A DNA stretch of 64,000 nt, from positions 496,001 to 560,000 of the forward strand of contig CM026424.1 of the NCBI GenBank assembly GCA_014871385.1. Reading direction: 5' to 3'. Numbering within the stretch: the stretch's first letter is position 1; each line of letters begins with the position of its first letter. The notes below the pieces were generated by a model. That model had not been told where the DNA came from and did no database searches. It worked only from the letters and a program-made list of their open reading frames with translations. The position numbers and the translations under genes are program-made. Shown here in pieces: positions 62,580 through 64,000 of the stretch. The stretch comes from Ceratodon purpureus. Its lineage: Eukaryota; Streptophyta; Bryopsida; Pseudoditrichales; Ditrichaceae.

Positions 62580-64000
62580 CGGCCCCGCCGCCTCACCTCC
62601 CGAATCGCACGTCGTCGTCGCGCGCAGCTCGCAGCTCGTCAGCGTCGCCAGAGCGAAAAAATGACATATGGGGCAGTGAATTGGGGCAATTCAGATCGAC
62701 AATGTCACGCGCGGAGCGCCAGAGCGTGGGAGACACAACGCAATGCAAAGCAAAGCAAAGCAAAGCGAAGCGAAGTATGCAGCATGCGAACATGCAGAAA
62801 TAAAAACCTAAGCTGTGCAGAAGCATATGTGTCTAGTAGTAGTGCAGTGATATATCGATCGAGCCCGAGCCCGGCTACACATGATCATATGTAAAAATAC
62901 ATACATGGCACGTCAGAGCATGCATGCAGGCAGACAGGGGTGATATTACAACATCACAGTCTCACAGCGCGGAATGGCCGACATAATTATTTATTATACG
63001 TTATGTCTCCATCGATCGATCGATCGATCGGCCGGAGCGGAGCAGTACTGCTGCGAGTGGGGCGATCGAGTGGGGTGTGAGCTTGCATGCACGCTCGCTC
63101 GCTCGCTCGCTGAGGACGTCCTCGATCGATCGCATCCTCCCTCCGACAGACAGAGACGACGACGACGTTGTTCCAGGAACAATGCATTCCATGGCGACTA
63201 CTCCTAGTGATTGCAGTGGCAGTGGCGATCGATGGAGGGGCGATGGTGGAGACAGTGGCGACAGACGTCGTGAGGTGTGGTGTGGCGTGGCGATGATCTT
63301 GGGCATTGGTAGATGTGGAACAGTCAGTGCATCCTACGTAGATCGTGGCATGGGGGAGCCTGGTGACCAATATCCATCGATTTGGCCGCCTTGTCGTTCG
63401 AACGTGCTGCCTGTAGGCTGTGCCTGTGCCTGTGCGTGTGCGTGTGCAGGCTGTACTGTACGTAGCGTAACTTCATAAGTTGTTAGCCTGCCTGGCTCTT
63501 CATTCATTTACTTCCTTCGTCACGACGTCAGTTCAAGTTGCGGGTCTCTTCATTTCTCTCCCCAACAGTCAAGCAAGCCTCGGTTGGATCCATTTTTCTC
63601 GCTTTTCCCCGTTTTGGGCTCCTGTGGTTTTTATTTGGTTTTTTATTTTTATTTTTGCTGAATTCGGAGCTGGAGGTTCCAACTTATTCTAGAGCTAAGT
63701 AGGGCCCCACTCAAGCATGATGATAGGGGCGGAGATTTGCCCCACCCCGCCCGAACCTAGCCATTGAGCCACGCTCAATGGATTATAAGAGGATTTAGGA
63801 AGTTCTTAAAGTTACTGCATGTTCTTGTGCAAGTCGATGGCATGGCACTACTACGTTAACGTTACTCTTTCATTCCAATGATATATTAGTTGGTTTTGAA
63901 AATAGTTTAATAGTTGAAACTTGATTTCATCACCTACCTACAAACAAATAATGATAATTTGGTTTACGTGGTATCGTTTTTTTAATAAGGTCTAGAAGAC
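62580..64000. other. Upstream region of the GT4 gene with simple repeats
   Basis: It contains the leader and promoter of the minus-strand GT4 gene. Tandem tracts are GCAAA/GCGAA (62,745-62,775), ATCG (63,011-63,030), GCTC (about 63,092-63,111) and TGTGCC/GTGTGC (63,418-63,450). Open frames at 63,001-63,480 on both strands arise from these tracts. I see no further gene up to the window end. Confidence 0.5.
63011..63030. repeat. (ATCG)5 microsatellite
   Basis: Five tandem ATCG units; self-complementary, so it can also form a short hairpin. Confidence 0.9.

Noticed and set aside
62208..62894. 228-codon plus-strand frame opposite the GT4 gene.
   Set aside because: It is an antisense shadow of the GC-rich first exon of the GT4 gene and has an Arg/Pro/His-rich composition with no domain.
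63077..63478. 133- and 127-codon frames at the right end.
   Set aside because: They derive from ATCG, GCTC and GTGC tandem tracts.

Overview
The window is nuclear DNA of a land plant. It has spliceosomal introns with GT/AG borders, plant-specific families (a DUF604 fringe-like glycosyltransferase, an HPR2-type hydroxypyruvate reductase, a plant-type GT4 glycosyltransferase) and plant transposon classes (CACTA/EnSpm, PIF/Harbinger and Tourist-like MITEs, LINE). Gene islands of moderate GC lie between very AT-rich stretches, and simple-sequence tracts cluster near gene starts. A bryophyte or other non-flowering plant is plausible, but this is a guess; the sequence does not fix the species.

Layout. 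0.3-2.6 kb: 5'-truncated LINE relic (minus). 4.4-9.9 kb: repeat-rich leader and a four-exon HPR2-like gene (plus). 9.9-16.2 kb: AT-rich, no gene seen. 16.2-25.4 kb: a small MITE, a dense microsatellite belt, and a long multi-exon gene ending in paired FYRN/FYRC domains (plus). 25.4-30 kb: AT-rich DNA with a 609-bp MITE. 30.1-33.5 kb: a seven-exon gene that fuses a long Asn-rich region to a YjbQ/UPF0047 domain (plus). 35.6-50.0 kb: a complete 14.4-kb CACTA transposon with perfect 28-bp ends and a CTA target duplication; it carries open TNP2-like and TNPA-like genes and two unexplained accessory genes. 50.4-51.7 kb: decayed DDE transposase. 52.0-55.6 kb: a nearly intact PIF/Harbinger element with a nonsense codon in its transposase and a tRNA-promoter-like insertion. 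57.7-59.9 kb: DUF604 glycosyltransferase gene (plus). 60.6-62.6 kb: GT4 glycosyltransferase gene (minus), convergent with it.

Host genes. The HPR2-like enzyme would act in the cytosolic bypass of photorespiration. The two glycosyltransferases are type II membrane proteins likely in the Golgi; nothing shows they share a pathway. The FYR protein is probably chromatin-associated. The YjbQ fusion is the most unusual host gene: six short exons past its big first exon restore a complete YjbQ fold, yet three histidines usual in the family are replaced.

Exon borders were read by hand from splice signals, codon phase and family conservation. All exon sets for the HPR, YjbQ, DUF604, GT4, TNP2-like and TNPA-like genes join in frame. 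The 5' third of the FYR gene is not settled.
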